Source of the DNA: CAYUYV01 sp050331455
Lineage (GTDB): Bacteria; Pseudomonadota; Alphaproteobacteria; JAJFIK01
Direction: 5' to 3'
Length of the DNA stretch: 64,000 bases
Assembly: GCA_050331455.1 (NCBI GenBank)
Contig: JBHJGV010000058.1
Coordinates: 1-64,000, forward strand
The translations under genes were made by a program, and so were the position numbers. Below are positions 32,455 to 41,700 of the stretch, piece after piece. The notes under the pieces are model-generated. The model had not been told where the DNA came from. It made no database searches and saw only the letters and a program-made list of their open reading frames with translations. The first letter of the stretch is position 1, and each line of letters begins with the position of its first letter.

Positions 32455-33051
32455 ATGACACCCATCGACCATGGGGAGGGGCGTTGCCCCTGGCCCGGCA
32501 AGGACCCCTTCTACATCGCCTATCACGACGAAGAATGGGGCGTGCCCGAATGGGATGACAGGGCCCTGTTCGAAAAGCTGATCCTGGACGGTTTCCAGGC
32601 CGGGCTGTCGTGGATCACGATCCTGCGCAAGCGGGAGAACTTCCGGACGGCCTTCGATGGCTTCGATCCGGAGCGCATCGCCCGTTATGACGACGCCAAG
32701 ATCGAGACCCTTGTCCAGGATGCGGGCATCATCCGCCACAGGGGCAAGATCGAGGCGAGCGTCGCAGGCGCCCGGGCCTGGATCGCCATCATGGAGCGCA
32801 CGGGCGGCTTTTCCGGCTTTGTCTGGGACTTCGTGGACGGAACGCCGGTGCAGAACGCGTGGACACGGAGCGACGACGTTCCGGCTCAGACATCCATGAG
32901 CAAGGCCCTTTCCAAGGCCCTGAAGACCGAGGGCTTCCGCTTCTGCGGCCCCACGATCGTCTATGCCTTTGCCCAGGCGGTTGGCATGGTGAACGACCAT
33001 CTGACGACCTGCCCGCGCCACAGGGCCTGCGCAGACCTCGCGCGCCGGTGA
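32455..33051 (+). CDS. tag: DNA-3-methyladenine glycosylase I
   Basis: A 198-residue TagI, which removes 3-methyladenine from alkylated DNA. Zinc ligands are visible as the Cys in GRCPW, the His in YHDEEWG, and the His and Cys in NDHLTTCPRH. The base-binding Glu/Trp region LFEKLILDGFQAGLSWITILRKRENFR is intact. Length is normal. GAGGAA lies eight bases upstream of ATG 32455. The preceding LexA-type box suggests damage-induced expression, which is inference. Confidence 0.96.
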   Translation: MTPIDHGEGRCPWPGKDPFYIAYHDEEWGVPEWDDRALFEKLILDGFQAGLSWITILRKRENFRTAFDGFDPERIARYDDAKIETLVQDAGIIRHRGKIEASVAGARAWIAIMERTGGFSGFVWDFVDGTPVQNAWTRSDDVPAQTSMSKALSKALKTEGFRFCGPTIVYAFAQAVGMVNDHLTTCPRHRACADLARR

Positions 33052-33155
33052 AAACGCCGGACATCCCATGGGTGTCCGTGATTTGCACAGGCTCCGCCGC
33101 GCGTCCTATAAGGGGACAAACAAGCAAAGACCTCCAGAAAAAAGGAAGACGCCCC

Positions 33156-34277
33156 GTGACCGGAGTTCTCCTGAGCGCCACCGGCCTGTTCACGCCTCGC
33201 CAGTCCATCGCCAACGAAGATCTCGTCGCCGCTTTCAACACCTATGTGGAGCGCTACAACGCCAAACACGCCGAGGCCATCGCCGCCGGCACGGTGACGG
33301 CGCTCCAGCCGTCGAGTTCGGAGTTCATCGTCAAGGCGTCCGGCATCAAGAGCCGCTATGTGATGGACCGCGAGGGCGTTCTGGACCCGGACATTATGGC
33401 GCCCCGGATCCCGGAGCGGCCCAATGACGAGCTGTCCGTTCTCGCCGAAATCGGCGTGGCGGCCGCAAAGGAAGCCATGGAGCGGGCCGGCAAGGGGCCG
33501 GGTGACATCGACGCGGTGCTGTGCGCGTGCTCCAACATGCAGCGCGCCTATCCCGCCATGGCCATCGAGATCCAGTCCGCCCTGGGCATCGGCGGGTTCG
33601 GCTTCGACATGAATGTCGCCTGCTCTTCAGCAACCTTCGGCATACAGACGGCTGTCGACATGGTTCGCTCGGGCAGCGTGCGCACGGTCCTGATGGTCAA
33701 TCCGGAAATCTGCTCCGGCCACCTCAATTTCCGGGACCGGGACAGCCATTTCATTTTCGGCGACGTCGCCACGGCCGTGATCATTGAGGACGAGCGACTG
33801 CATGGGGCCGGCCCGGCCTTCGAGGTAATCGGCACCCGGCTCGCCACGCAGTTCTCGAACAATATCCGGAACAATTTCGGCTTCCTCAACCGGACGGCAC
33901 CAGAAGGCGTGGACGAACCCGACAAGCTGTTCGTCCAGGAGGGGCGCAAGGTGTTCCGCGATGTGGTGCCCTGGGTGTCGGACCTGATCCTCGCCCATCT
34001 CGCCGACCATGACATCAACCCCGCCCGCCTACGCCGGCTCTGGCTACACCAGGCCAATATCAACATGAACGACTTCGTCGCTCGCCGCGTGCTGGGTCGG
34101 GATCCATCACCGGAGGAAGCGCCGGTAATCCTTGACGAATACGCCAACACGTCGTCGGCGGGGTCGGTGATCGCCTTTCACAAATACAGCAGTGATCTCA
34201 CAGCGGGCGATATCGGCCTGCTCTGCTCCTTCGGCGCCGGCTACTCTGCCGGGTCCGTCATCCTGCGGAAGGTGTGA
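33156..34277 (+). CDS. Beta-ketoacyl-ACP synthase III family protein
   Basis: A 373-residue thiolase-fold enzyme. The catalytic Cys is in NVACSSATFG, His in LHQANINMNDF and Asn in EYANTSSAGS, so the Cys-His-Asn triad is complete. It is longer than housekeeping FabH and belongs to the divergent FabH-like branch seen in proteobacteria. It may condense acyl-CoA primers with malonyl-ACP, but the substrate is unknown. GTG 33156 has AAAGGAAG eight bases upstream. It is 104 bases after tag in the same direction. Confidence 0.9.
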   Translation: MTGVLLSATGLFTPRQSIANEDLVAAFNTYVERYNAKHAEAIAAGTVTALQPSSSEFIVKASGIKSRYVMDREGVLDPDIMAPRIPERPNDELSVLAEIGVAAAKEAMERAGKGPGDIDAVLCACSNMQRAYPAMAIEIQSALGIGGFGFDMNVACSSATFGIQTAVDMVRSGSVRTVLMVNPEICSGHLNFRDRDSHFIFGDVATAVIIEDERLHGAGPAFEVIGTRLATQFSNNIRNNFGFLNRTAPEGVDEPDKLFVQEGRKVFRDVVPWVSDLILAHLADHDINPARLRRLWLHQANINMNDFVARRVLGRDPSPEEAPVILDEYANTSSAGSVIAFHKYSSDLTAGDIGLLCSFGAGYSAGSVILRKV

Positions 34278-34308
34278 GCCCTCCCCCTGGACCGATGAAC
34301 TGAAGGAA

Positions 34309-34326
34309 GGCGGGTCTAAACCCGCC
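34309..34326. terminator. Hairpin between convergent genes
   Basis: GGCGGGT, CTAA loop, ACCCGCC: a perfect seven-base stem between the KAS III-like gene and the converging deacylase gene. There is no U-run. The arms resemble the core of the REP family. Confidence 0.5.
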
Positions 34327-34360
34327 CTGCCCGGCCGCGCGCGGGGGTGATGCGGGACGG

Positions 34361-35323
34361 TCAGGCGGAGGCGGACAGGGGCGGGCGAGCCGTTTGGGAA
34401 TCCGCACGCCCCTGGACGGCGCCTTCGGGCCGCGCCAGGTAGAACCACTCTTCCCCCGTCTTGGCGTGGGCCTTGGGCAGAATGACCACCCCGTCGAAGG
34501 GCGCGAGCAGGGGAGCCATGCCCGGCCGGCGCGCCAGGGGCTCGCCCTTCGCGACCGGCGTAAAATTGCGCAGCGGTTTGACGAATTCCGCATCGTCGCC
34601 GGGCTTGCGCTCCAGCCGGTCCATCCGAAAAACACGCGAACAAGCGCCCTTGTCGGCACCCCCCCCGTCCCCGGTCCCCCGCTCGAGCCTCGCAAGGCCC
34701 AGAGTTTCGAGGGCTTGACAGATTGCGCGTTCTGCCACCGCAGGCCCCCGGCGGTCCCCATGCTGGCCGGTTTCGAGAACGAGACCGATGGCACCGCGCT
34801 CACGCACCAGAACCATAGTGTCTTGATCGTCCGTACGGCCATCGTAAACGTCCGCCCACCCCGTCACCAGATTGGGCACACCGAGACCGGCGGCAAAACT
34901 GCGCGTCGCCTCGTCCTCCACATCGACGAAGATGAAGGGCTCGGTCTCGCTGGCGGTGGAGTGGATGTCGAGCACATGGGTCGCCCGGTCGATCAATGGG
35001 GCCAGTTCATGGACGAGACGATGTTCATAGGCCGTGGGCGGATCGACAAGACGGAAGTTCCGGTTCAGGTCCACATCCACGAAACGCCGGTCCAGGACGG
35101 CCGCCTGCGGATTGCAGATCGGCACAAACAGGACCGCCCCCGCCGCGATTCCCAATCGGCCGCTGCGAATGCGCTCGATGACGGCCTCCTGGGCGATGGT
35201 GCCGGAGGGCTCATTGCCATGGATCCGGCCCAGGACCAGAAGACAGGGCCCCGGTGCCGCACCATCAAAGACAACGGGTGTGATCAAGGGGTGGGGCGCA
35301 ATCAAGGGACGGGGCGTGGTCAT
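34361..35323 (-). CDS. Succinylglutamate desuccinylase/aspartoacylase family protein
   Basis: A 320-residue zinc carboxypeptidase-like amidohydrolase. Zinc ligands are His and Glu in GRIHGNEPSG and His in VLDIHSTAS; a substrate Arg is in DLNRNF. Members remove acyl groups from N-acyl amino acids. Its ATG overlaps the TGA of the upstream GNAT gene by four bases (ATGA), so the two are translationally coupled; an acetyltransferase and deacylase pair may act on related substrates. Confidence 0.88.
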   Translation of the reverse strand: MTTPRPLIAPHPLITPVVFDGAAPGPCLLVLGRIHGNEPSGTIAQEAVIERIRSGRLGIAAGAVLFVPICNPQAAVLDRRFVDVDLNRNFRLVDPPTAYEHRLVHELAPLIDRATHVLDIHSTASETEPFIFVDVEDEATRSFAAGLGVPNLVTGWADVYDGRTDDQDTMVLVRERGAIGLVLETGQHGDRRGPAVAERAICQALETLGLARLERGTGDGGGADKGACSRVFRMDRLERKPGDDAEFVKPLRNFTPVAKGEPLARRPGMAPLLAPFDGVVILPKAHAKTGEEWFYLARPEGAVQGRADSQTARPPLSASA

Positions 35324-36105
35324 AGGGTGTTCCCATCCTCCGCAAGCAGGCTGCCCAGGACTTCACCGCAATTGAGGGCACGCTGATAGACGATGGCCCC
35401 GCCCGGAGCCATGGAAGACCCCAGAAAGCCCTTGTAGAGCAGGGCTTCCTGGAAGGCGAGATCATCCCTGTCGTCGCAGGTCACGCATTCGAAATCGTCC
35501 CGGAAGCGGGGCCGCTGAAGGGGCGTATAGAGATAATAAAGCGGTGTGTTGTCGGTCCGGTCGAACCGGATGGCGATCATTTTGAAATTGGCCTCGAAAT
35601 AGCCTTTGAGGCTGGGCGTGTTGGCGATGGCGATCTCGGTGAGCAGATGCTGGCGGTCCCGGATCAGGGCGGCGCTGATCCGAATATGGATCAGGGCCCG
35701 GTGCAGGTGGTGACGCCGATGCGCCGGATGCACATAGGCGCCCTTGAGCACGCCAACCCGGGAGGCCGGACAGGTGACACCGAGCAGGCCGATCTCCGTC
35801 TCATCGGCGGCGCGTTGCGGCAAGGCGAGGATGGAGCTTGCAATGAGCGCACCGTGGCTGAACGCGCCGACCATCAGGCCGCGGGCCCGGGCCGGATCAT
35901 GGGTCAGATAGGACCGCAGCTCCTCAGGCGTCTTGGGCACGACGAATGACTTGTTTTCCGGAGCCAGTTGGGCCAGACAGACCTCCTGCAGGGCAAAGGC
36001 CGCCTCGAAATCCTCCAGCGTCAGCATCCGGAAAGAAAGATCCGTGTCATCTACGGATGGGCTGGCCTCGGCCCCGCCCATCAAACCGCCTGTTTCATCG
36101 ATCAC
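35320..36105 (-). CDS. GNAT-fold acetyltransferase-like protein
   Basis: About 261 residues. The GNAT core is recognisable from FRMLTLEDFEAAFALQEVCLAQ at the start and from the acetyl-CoA motif A region GAYVHPAHRRHHLHRALIHIRISAAL, followed by ANTPSLKGYFEANF. The last 70 residues (FECVTCDDRDDLAFQEALLYKGF) are an extension beyond a minimal GNAT. GTG 36105 has AGG upstream; ATG 36081 and TTG 36123 are alternatives. The substrate is unknown; coupling to the aspartoacylase-like gene suggests an amino-acid or amine. Confidence 0.75.
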   Translation of the reverse strand: MIDETGGLMGGAEASPSVDDTDLSFRMLTLEDFEAAFALQEVCLAQLAPENKSFVVPKTPEELRSYLTHDPARARGLMVGAFSHGALIASSILALPQRAADETEIGLLGVTCPASRVGVLKGAYVHPAHRRHHLHRALIHIRISAALIRDRQHLLTEIAIANTPSLKGYFEANFKMIAIRFDRTDNTPLYYLYTPLQRPRFRDDFECVTCDDRDDLAFQEALLYKGFLGSSMAPGGAIVYQRALNCGEVLGSLLAEDGNTL

Positions 36106-36229
36106 TGTTCGCCTGCCCCTCAATACGTTGCGAGAGTAAGATCATCTTCATCCCAATACAGAATACCCAAAGCCCGCGTCCGGCGACCCCGCCCGGCAGG
36201 TCTCCCCCCCCCAATAACGATGCGCATCC

Positions 36230-36703
36230 ATGACCCCAGCGGCCCCGCCGCCCCCAACGGCAGACGGGCCAATCTATTCGGACGGCGCCAGCTCGGGCAA
36301 TCCCGGCCCCGGTGGATGGGGTGCCATCCTGCGCTACGGCGAACACGAAAAGGAACTGTCCGGCGGCGCGGCCGAGACCACCAACAATCGCATGGAACTG
36401 ACGGCGGCGATCGAGGCGCTCGAAGCCCTCAAACGCCCCTGCACCGTCCATCTTTACACGGACTCCCAATATGTGAAGGACGGCATTTCCAAATGGATCG
36501 CCAACTGGAAGGCGAATGGCTGGAAGACCGCCGCCAAGAAACCCGTCAAGAACGAGGACCTATGGCGCCGCCTCGACGACGCCACAGGGCGACACACGGT
36601 GAACTGGCATTGGGTGAAGGGCCATGCGGGCCATCCGGACAATGAACGGGCCGACGAACTCGCCCGCAGCGGCATGGCACCGTTCAAGGCACGCCGGGCC
36701 TGA
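36230..36703 (+). CDS. rnhA: Ribonuclease HI
   Basis: A 157-residue type 1 RNase H. The four acidic catalytic residues are in IYSDGASSGNPGPGGWG, NNRMELTAAIEAL, YTDSQYV and GHPDNERADELA, all intact, with the substrate-binding basic protrusion WKANGWKTAAKKPVKNEDLW. It degrades RNA in RNA-DNA hybrids. It is convergent with the peroxiredoxin gene, 30 bases away. Confidence 0.97.
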   Translation: MTPAAPPPPTADGPIYSDGASSGNPGPGGWGAILRYGEHEKELSGGAAETTNNRMELTAAIEALEALKRPCTVHLYTDSQYVKDGISKWIANWKANGWKTAAKKPVKNEDLWRRLDDATGRHTVNWHWVKGHAGHPDNERADELARSGMAPFKARRA

Positions 36704-36733
36704 CGCCCGGCATGCGATCTCAAGATCGGCCCC

Positions 36734-37222
36734 TCAGAGCTGACCCAGGACCGTCTGGGCGCTGGAGGCTTCCACGGCGGAGGGATTGCTTTCCACATTC
36801 AGCTTTTCCACCACGCCGTCCTTCACGATCATGGAGAAGCGGTTGGCGCGGGTGCCCATGCCGAAACCGGACGCGTCCAGCACCAGATCCAGCGCCTTGA
36901 CGAAGTCGCCATTGCCGTCGCCCAACATCATGATTTTCTCGCCAACCCCGCTGGATTGACCCCAAGCGCCCATGACGAAGGCATCGTTGACGGACACGCA
37001 GGCGATGGCATCCACACCTTTTGCAAGGATATCATCGGCATGCTGGACAAAACCCGGCAGATGCTGTGCCGAGCAGGACGGTGTGAAGGCGCCGGGCACG
37101 GCAAACACCACGACGGTCTTGCCCGAGAAAAGCTCATCGGTTTTGACGGGCTTCGGCCCGCCTTCGGTGGCCTGCATCAGCTGGATGCCGGCGGGGATCT
37201 TCTCACCAACGGAGATCGGCAT
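36734..37222 (-). CDS. Peroxiredoxin (Prx5-like)
   Basis: A 162-residue thioredoxin-fold peroxidase. The peroxidatic Cys is in VPGAFTPSCSAQHLPGF, the Prx5/AhpE-type signature, and Arg in GMGTRANRFSMIV completes the site. It reduces hydrogen peroxide and organic hydroperoxides in the cytoplasm with a thiol donor. The start MPISVGEKIPAG has AAAGGA eight bases upstream. Its upstream region contains a perfect 15-base tandem duplication. In relatives it sits next to rnhA. Confidence 0.95.
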   Translation of the reverse strand: MPISVGEKIPAGIQLMQATEGGPKPVKTDELFSGKTVVVFAVPGAFTPSCSAQHLPGFVQHADDILAKGVDAIACVSVNDAFVMGAWGQSSGVGEKIMMLGDGNGDFVKALDLVLDASGFGMGTRANRFSMIVKDGVVEKLNVESNPSAVEASSAQTVLGQL

Positions 37223-37350
37223 GATATTGGTCCTTTCTTGAGGGGCTGGTGGTGCGTGAACGCGAGCACTAAGGCGGCCCGCCACCCTGGAAAAAAGTGC
37301 GAACGCCGTTCGCCGCCGATTCCACGCTGCTGTTTCCCGCACGCTGCGGC

Positions 37351-37406
37351 TTCCGGCGCCGGTGATCATAAACCGTATCGTCATAAACCGTATCGTTTCC
37401 GGCGCC
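37351..37406. repeat. 15-bp tandem duplication between 10-bp direct repeats
   Basis: TCATAAACCGTATCG occurs twice in tandem (37366-37380, 37381-37395), bracketed by TTCCGGCGCC at 37351-37360 and 37397-37406. The array lies 129-184 bases upstream of the peroxiredoxin start and might be a doubled regulator site. Confidence 0.85.
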
Positions 37407-37448
37407 TTCACTCATCGTAAGCGCCGAACACCGCTTCGCAGAGTGATC

Positions 37449-37742
37449 TTAAGCTGCGACGATCGGGGTGATATCGTTTAAGGGATCTCCCGCTTCGCTG
37501 GCCATGTCGAGGTCGAAGCGCAATTGCAAATTGAGCCAAAACTCGGGCGTGGTGCGTAGAGCGCGCGCCAGACGCAGCGCAGTATCCGGCGTAACGGCAG
37601 CCTGGCCACGGATGAGTCGGGTGACGCGGTTGGTCGGCACGTGAATCGTGCGGGCAAGCTCCGATGCACTTACGCCGAGGGGCTGAAGGAATTCCTTGTC
37701 GAGAATCTCCCCAGGATGGATAGGGTCATACGGCGTCGTCAT
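37449..37742 (-). CDS. higA: HigA-family addiction-module antitoxin (orphan)
   Basis: A 97-residue XRE-type helix-turn-helix protein: the N-terminus PYDPIHPGEILDKEFLQPLGVSASELARTIHVPTNRVTRLIRGQAAVTPDTALRLARALRTTPEFWLNLQLRFDL matches HigA/VapI closely. AAGGAGG precedes the ATG. HigB toxin normally lies immediately upstream, but no RelE-like reading frame exists in 37743-38104 on either strand, nor downstream. It is therefore an orphan antitoxin-like regulator. Confidence 0.92.
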   Translation of the reverse strand: MTTPYDPIHPGEILDKEFLQPLGVSASELARTIHVPTNRVTRLIRGQAAVTPDTALRLARALRTTPEFWLNLQLRFDLDMASEAGDPLNDITPIVAA

Positions 37743-38104
37743 GTCGCGTTCGGGCCTCCTTGCCCAGCTACGCGGGCCTCTTTCAGCCAAAAAAGGCTTG
37801 CCCTTCATACGCGATGCCCTTGGAAGGGCTAGTGACAGTCCACAATCTCCACGTCTCGCGGCCCCTCTTGCGTCCAAACAATGGCCCCAGCTTGCATGAC
37901 GGCGTCGAGGGGCGCATTTTGAGGGCCACTGAACGGTGAGCACCGTACCCAGGAATGTCGCAGGACGCATACGGGATCCGCAACCGCGCGGATCGGTTTT
38001 CCGGTGCATGGGCAGCCTTTACGAGGATCCCCGCCCCTCTTTCGCCTGCCTCTGACGCCACCTCTGTCCAGGCAAGCACCCTGGTGGAAAGGAGTAACCG
38101 CACC
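37743..38104. other. Intergenic region between higA and yqgE
   Basis: 362 bases between divergent genes with open frames but no recognisable protein. It is where a higB gene would be expected; I see neither an intact copy nor a clear remnant. Confidence 0.55.
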
Positions 38105-38758
38105 GTGTCCGACCACAGCTCGAGCGACGATGGCCCCGTGTTCGTTTCCGTCCCGTCCGAGGGAGATCGACCCGATGGAGATCAGCACGGCGCGCCTGCG
38201 ACCGTCAGTTTGCAAGGGCAGGTGCTGATCGCGATGCCGCCGCCGGCCATGGTCGACCAGCGCTTTGAGCGCAGCGTCATTTACGTTTGCAGCCATTCGG
38301 CCCATGGCGCCATGGGGCTGGTCATCAACAAGCCGGCCGAGGGCCTCAATTTCACGGATCTGCTGGCCCGGCTCGATATCGATGCGACCGCGCCGGAGGC
38401 TGACACGCTGCAGATTCACGCCGGCGGGCCGGTCGAGACCAATCGCGGCTTCGTGCTCCATTCCGCCGACTATCCGGCAACCCAACCGATCTCGAACGGC
38501 ATCGGCCTCACGGCAACGCTCGATATCCTGCGAGCCATCGCGGAGGGCACCGGCCCCACCCATGCCCTGCTGGCCCTCGGCTATGCGGGGTGGGGTCCGG
38601 GACAGCTCGAGGGCGAGATGAAAGCCAATGGCTGGCTCCATGGCCCGGCGGACCAGGACCTCCTGTTCGCCACCCCCTGCGGACACAAATGGGGCAAGGC
38701 CATGGATGCCCTCGGCATCAGCCCATCCCTGCTCTCCAATGTGCAGGGCACGGCATAA
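38105..38758 (+). CDS. yqgE: YqgE/AlgH family protein
   Basis: A 217-residue protein of the UPF0301 family: LQGQVLIAMPPPAMVDQRFERSVIYVCSHSAHGAMGLVINKPAEGLNFTDLL, then GGPVETNRGFVLHS and ALGYAGWGPGQLEGEMKANGWL, all typical. The function is unresolved; AlgH was linked to alginate control in Pseudomonas. The first 35 residues are a variable Ser/Asp-rich extension. GTG 38105 has AAGGAG ten bases upstream. It is convergent with the GGDEF-EAL gene, only 15 bases apart. Confidence 0.93.
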   Translation: MSDHSSSDDGPVFVSVPSEGDRPDGDQHGAPATVSLQGQVLIAMPPPAMVDQRFERSVIYVCSHSAHGAMGLVINKPAEGLNFTDLLARLDIDATAPEADTLQIHAGGPVETNRGFVLHSADYPATQPISNGIGLTATLDILRAIAEGTGPTHALLALGYAGWGPGQLEGEMKANGWLHGPADQDLLFATPCGHKWGKAMDALGISPSLLSNVQGTA

Positions 38759-38773
38759 CGAGCCTCGCCCGCC

Positions 38774-41700
38774 CTACTCCGCCGCTTCCACCCGATTGCC
38801 GAAGACATCCTCCGGTACGCTGGCCGGAAGACCTCTCTCAGGGCCAAGCATGCGCGCAAGCAGTGCTTCGGCCCGGTCCGGCATTTGCGGCGTGCCAATG
38901 GTCGGACCCAGGGCGTAATCGAGACCCAGATCCCGCATCACCTTCACGTCGTCATCGGTTTCGAGACCCGATGCAATACAGTCCATGCCGAGATCATGGG
39001 TCAGGGTCGCAAGGCCCTTGACCAACAGCCGCCCAGCCGGCCGGGTCGTGATCCCGGCCACCAGCCCGTGTCCCAAGGTGACCGCCTCGAAGGCCCCTCC
39101 CGTCAGCCGGCCCAGGGACCCCTGGCCGGCACCGAAATCGTCAAGAACGAGACCGACACCGTCCTCCTTCAGGATGCGGAGCGTCGTGCCCGTTGCCTCC
39201 GGCTGCGCCCATATGAGGGGCTCGGATACGGCAAAGCGCAGACAATGGGGCGGCAGCGCGGCCCGAGCCACCAATGTGCGCAATTCATCAGCGAAATCGA
39301 GGCTGAGCAGCTCGATGCTGGGCACCTCGACAGTCACGAACAAGGGCGGCTCTGTCGGCCAGCGGCGCTGCCAGTCCTGGATCTGGCCAATCGCCATTTC
39401 CAGAAGCCTGAGGCCGAGATCGGCCATGACACCGCGATCCTCCGCCTCCCGCACGAGATCCTCCGTGGACAAAAGCCCTTGCGGAGCCGAAGGGACATGG
39501 AGCCGCGCAACGAAACCGGCAAGCCGGGACTTCTGCAAGTCCACAATGGGCTGATAGGTCAGCCCTCCCTGGCGTCCCTGAAGGACCGCTTTGAGCGTTG
39601 CATCGAGATCGAGCTCCGGCCGGGATGATTGGGGCCGCGAGGCCGGGGCCGCGATCGTGCAGCAAGGGCCCCGCGCCTTGGCCCGAGCAAGAGCCGTCCC
39701 CGCCCGGACGAACAGGTCGCGGGCGGTCTCCCGGGGCCCGCCGGCGGCGCGGTCGTTTCGGCCGGGCTCGGCCTCGGGCTCCGACAGGGCAAGGGCAAGA
39801 CCCACACAGGCCGACAGGGTGACATCCTGGTCGCTCACGGCCAGGGGCGCGCCAATCACGTCGGCGAGCAGGCGGCCCACATCTTCTTCCGTTCCCGGAC
39901 CAAGACCCTGGGCAAGCAGGATCGAGAATTCGTCGCCCCCCGTGCGCGCGACCGTGTCGGTCTCACCGACCAGTCCTTCGAGCCGGCGGGCCACCGCGAT
40001 CAGGATCGCATCGGCATCGACGGGTCCCAGAACCTCATTAACCGTACGGAAATCATCGAGATCGATCCGCAGAAGAGCCGGCGCTTCATCCTCGTCCCAT
40101 GGACCGCGCGCCCGCTGGGCCCGCAACACCCGATCCAGGCGATCAAACAGCAGGTCGCGCCCGGCAAGTCCCGTGAGGCGATCGAACATGGGGCGAAGGG
40201 CCCCTGCGTCCAGGGTTTCCTGCTGCGCCGTTTCGTCGGTCACAATGCCCAGAAGACGCCGCGCGCGCCCGTCCCGGCCCGGAACCGCCGTGCCCCGGAG
40301 CATGAGCCAGCGATAGGACTGGTCGTCATGGAGCACACGGACCAGAAAGGCGAAGGACCGGTTGCCCTGCACGATGCGGGCCTCGATTCCCTGGCGGAAC
40401 GTCTCCACATCGTCGGGATGAACTCGCTCCAGCCAGGCGGACAGGCTGGCGCCAAGCCGTTTCGGCCGGGTTCCCAAGAGCGCTGCCACCACAGGGCTGA
40501 GCACAAGGCGACCGGACCCGGGATCGAGGTCCCAGACCCCATGCCGGGCCGCTTCAAGGGCGAGGTCGCTCCGGTCGCCGGACGCATCGGGCACGACCCT
40601 GGGTCCGGGGGCCACGCCAGTCCCGGGCTCGTGCCGCAGGGGCAGCAGAGTGCCCGGACGCGATGCCCCCGAGGGACCCGCCCCTCGCTCATCCGCACCC
40701 GCATCATCGCTGGCCGCGGTCTCGGATGCGGCCGGTACCACCGCGGCGTCGGCCCTCTCGGCCCGGCCCAGCAGCGACGAGACGGCGAGCAATGTGATAC
40801 CCGCAGCCACTGCGCCGGTCAGCATGATGGACTGAAGATCCGCAAGCGGGCCGGGCACCGTGAGGGACAGCAGCGTCGCCGCCAGCACGCACAGGACGAT
40901 GAGCGCCAGTCCCGGCATGAGCGCAGAGGCGCGGGCATCCCGGGCGCGGGCCAAGGTCACACCGGCGCCGGCCGTAAACAGGGAAATGGCAAGGGCGACG
41001 GGTCCGGCCAGCGCCGCAACGATCCCCCCTGGCAGGGCCAGGACACCGCCGGCCAGCGTGAGCATGGCAATCCGCGAGGCCCAATGGGAAACCCCGGCCC
41101 CCAGGCGGGACAGGGACAGGCGATGCTGCACCAGCGCCAGCCCCACACCGGCCAGGACATACAGCGCCGAGGCCCGAAGCCCGCCGGCAAGGCTCCAATC
41201 CGCCGGGACAACCGTATACTGAATGCCGAACCCGGTCGCCACGAAATAGAGGCCTGCACAGGCGAAGGCGATCACGGTCAATTCTTCTTGCCCCCCTTGC
41301 AGGGCCCAGCGGCCGACCGCAAGGGCGATCAGCATGATCAGCACGCCCACGACCACGCCCTTGGCCCCGGCCACGAGCCGGTCCACCCGCTGGAAACTGT
41401 TCGGCTCCCACAGCGCGACCGTGTAGGGCGCCCGGCCTTCGCCGGCCCGCAATGCAAGCGTTGTCGCCTGGCCGGGCGCGAGACGCACCGCGAAGGCCAC
41501 GGCCCCTGCCCCGCTCTCCAGACGCGCCATGGACCGGGCCGGAGCGCCCTGGGCCCAGTAGAGACCGCCCTCCACGGTCAGCCCGGTCACACCGGCGCCG
41601 AACGGGCCCGATCCCGCCAGGGTCGGCGTCTGGATCACCAGGATTCGCGTTTGGACCTCCGCAGACGGATTGACGAGGGAGGCCATGAACCAACGCCCTG

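Noticed and set aside
37743..38104. HigB toxin upstream of higA
   Set aside because: No frame on either strand resembles a RelE/HigB protein.
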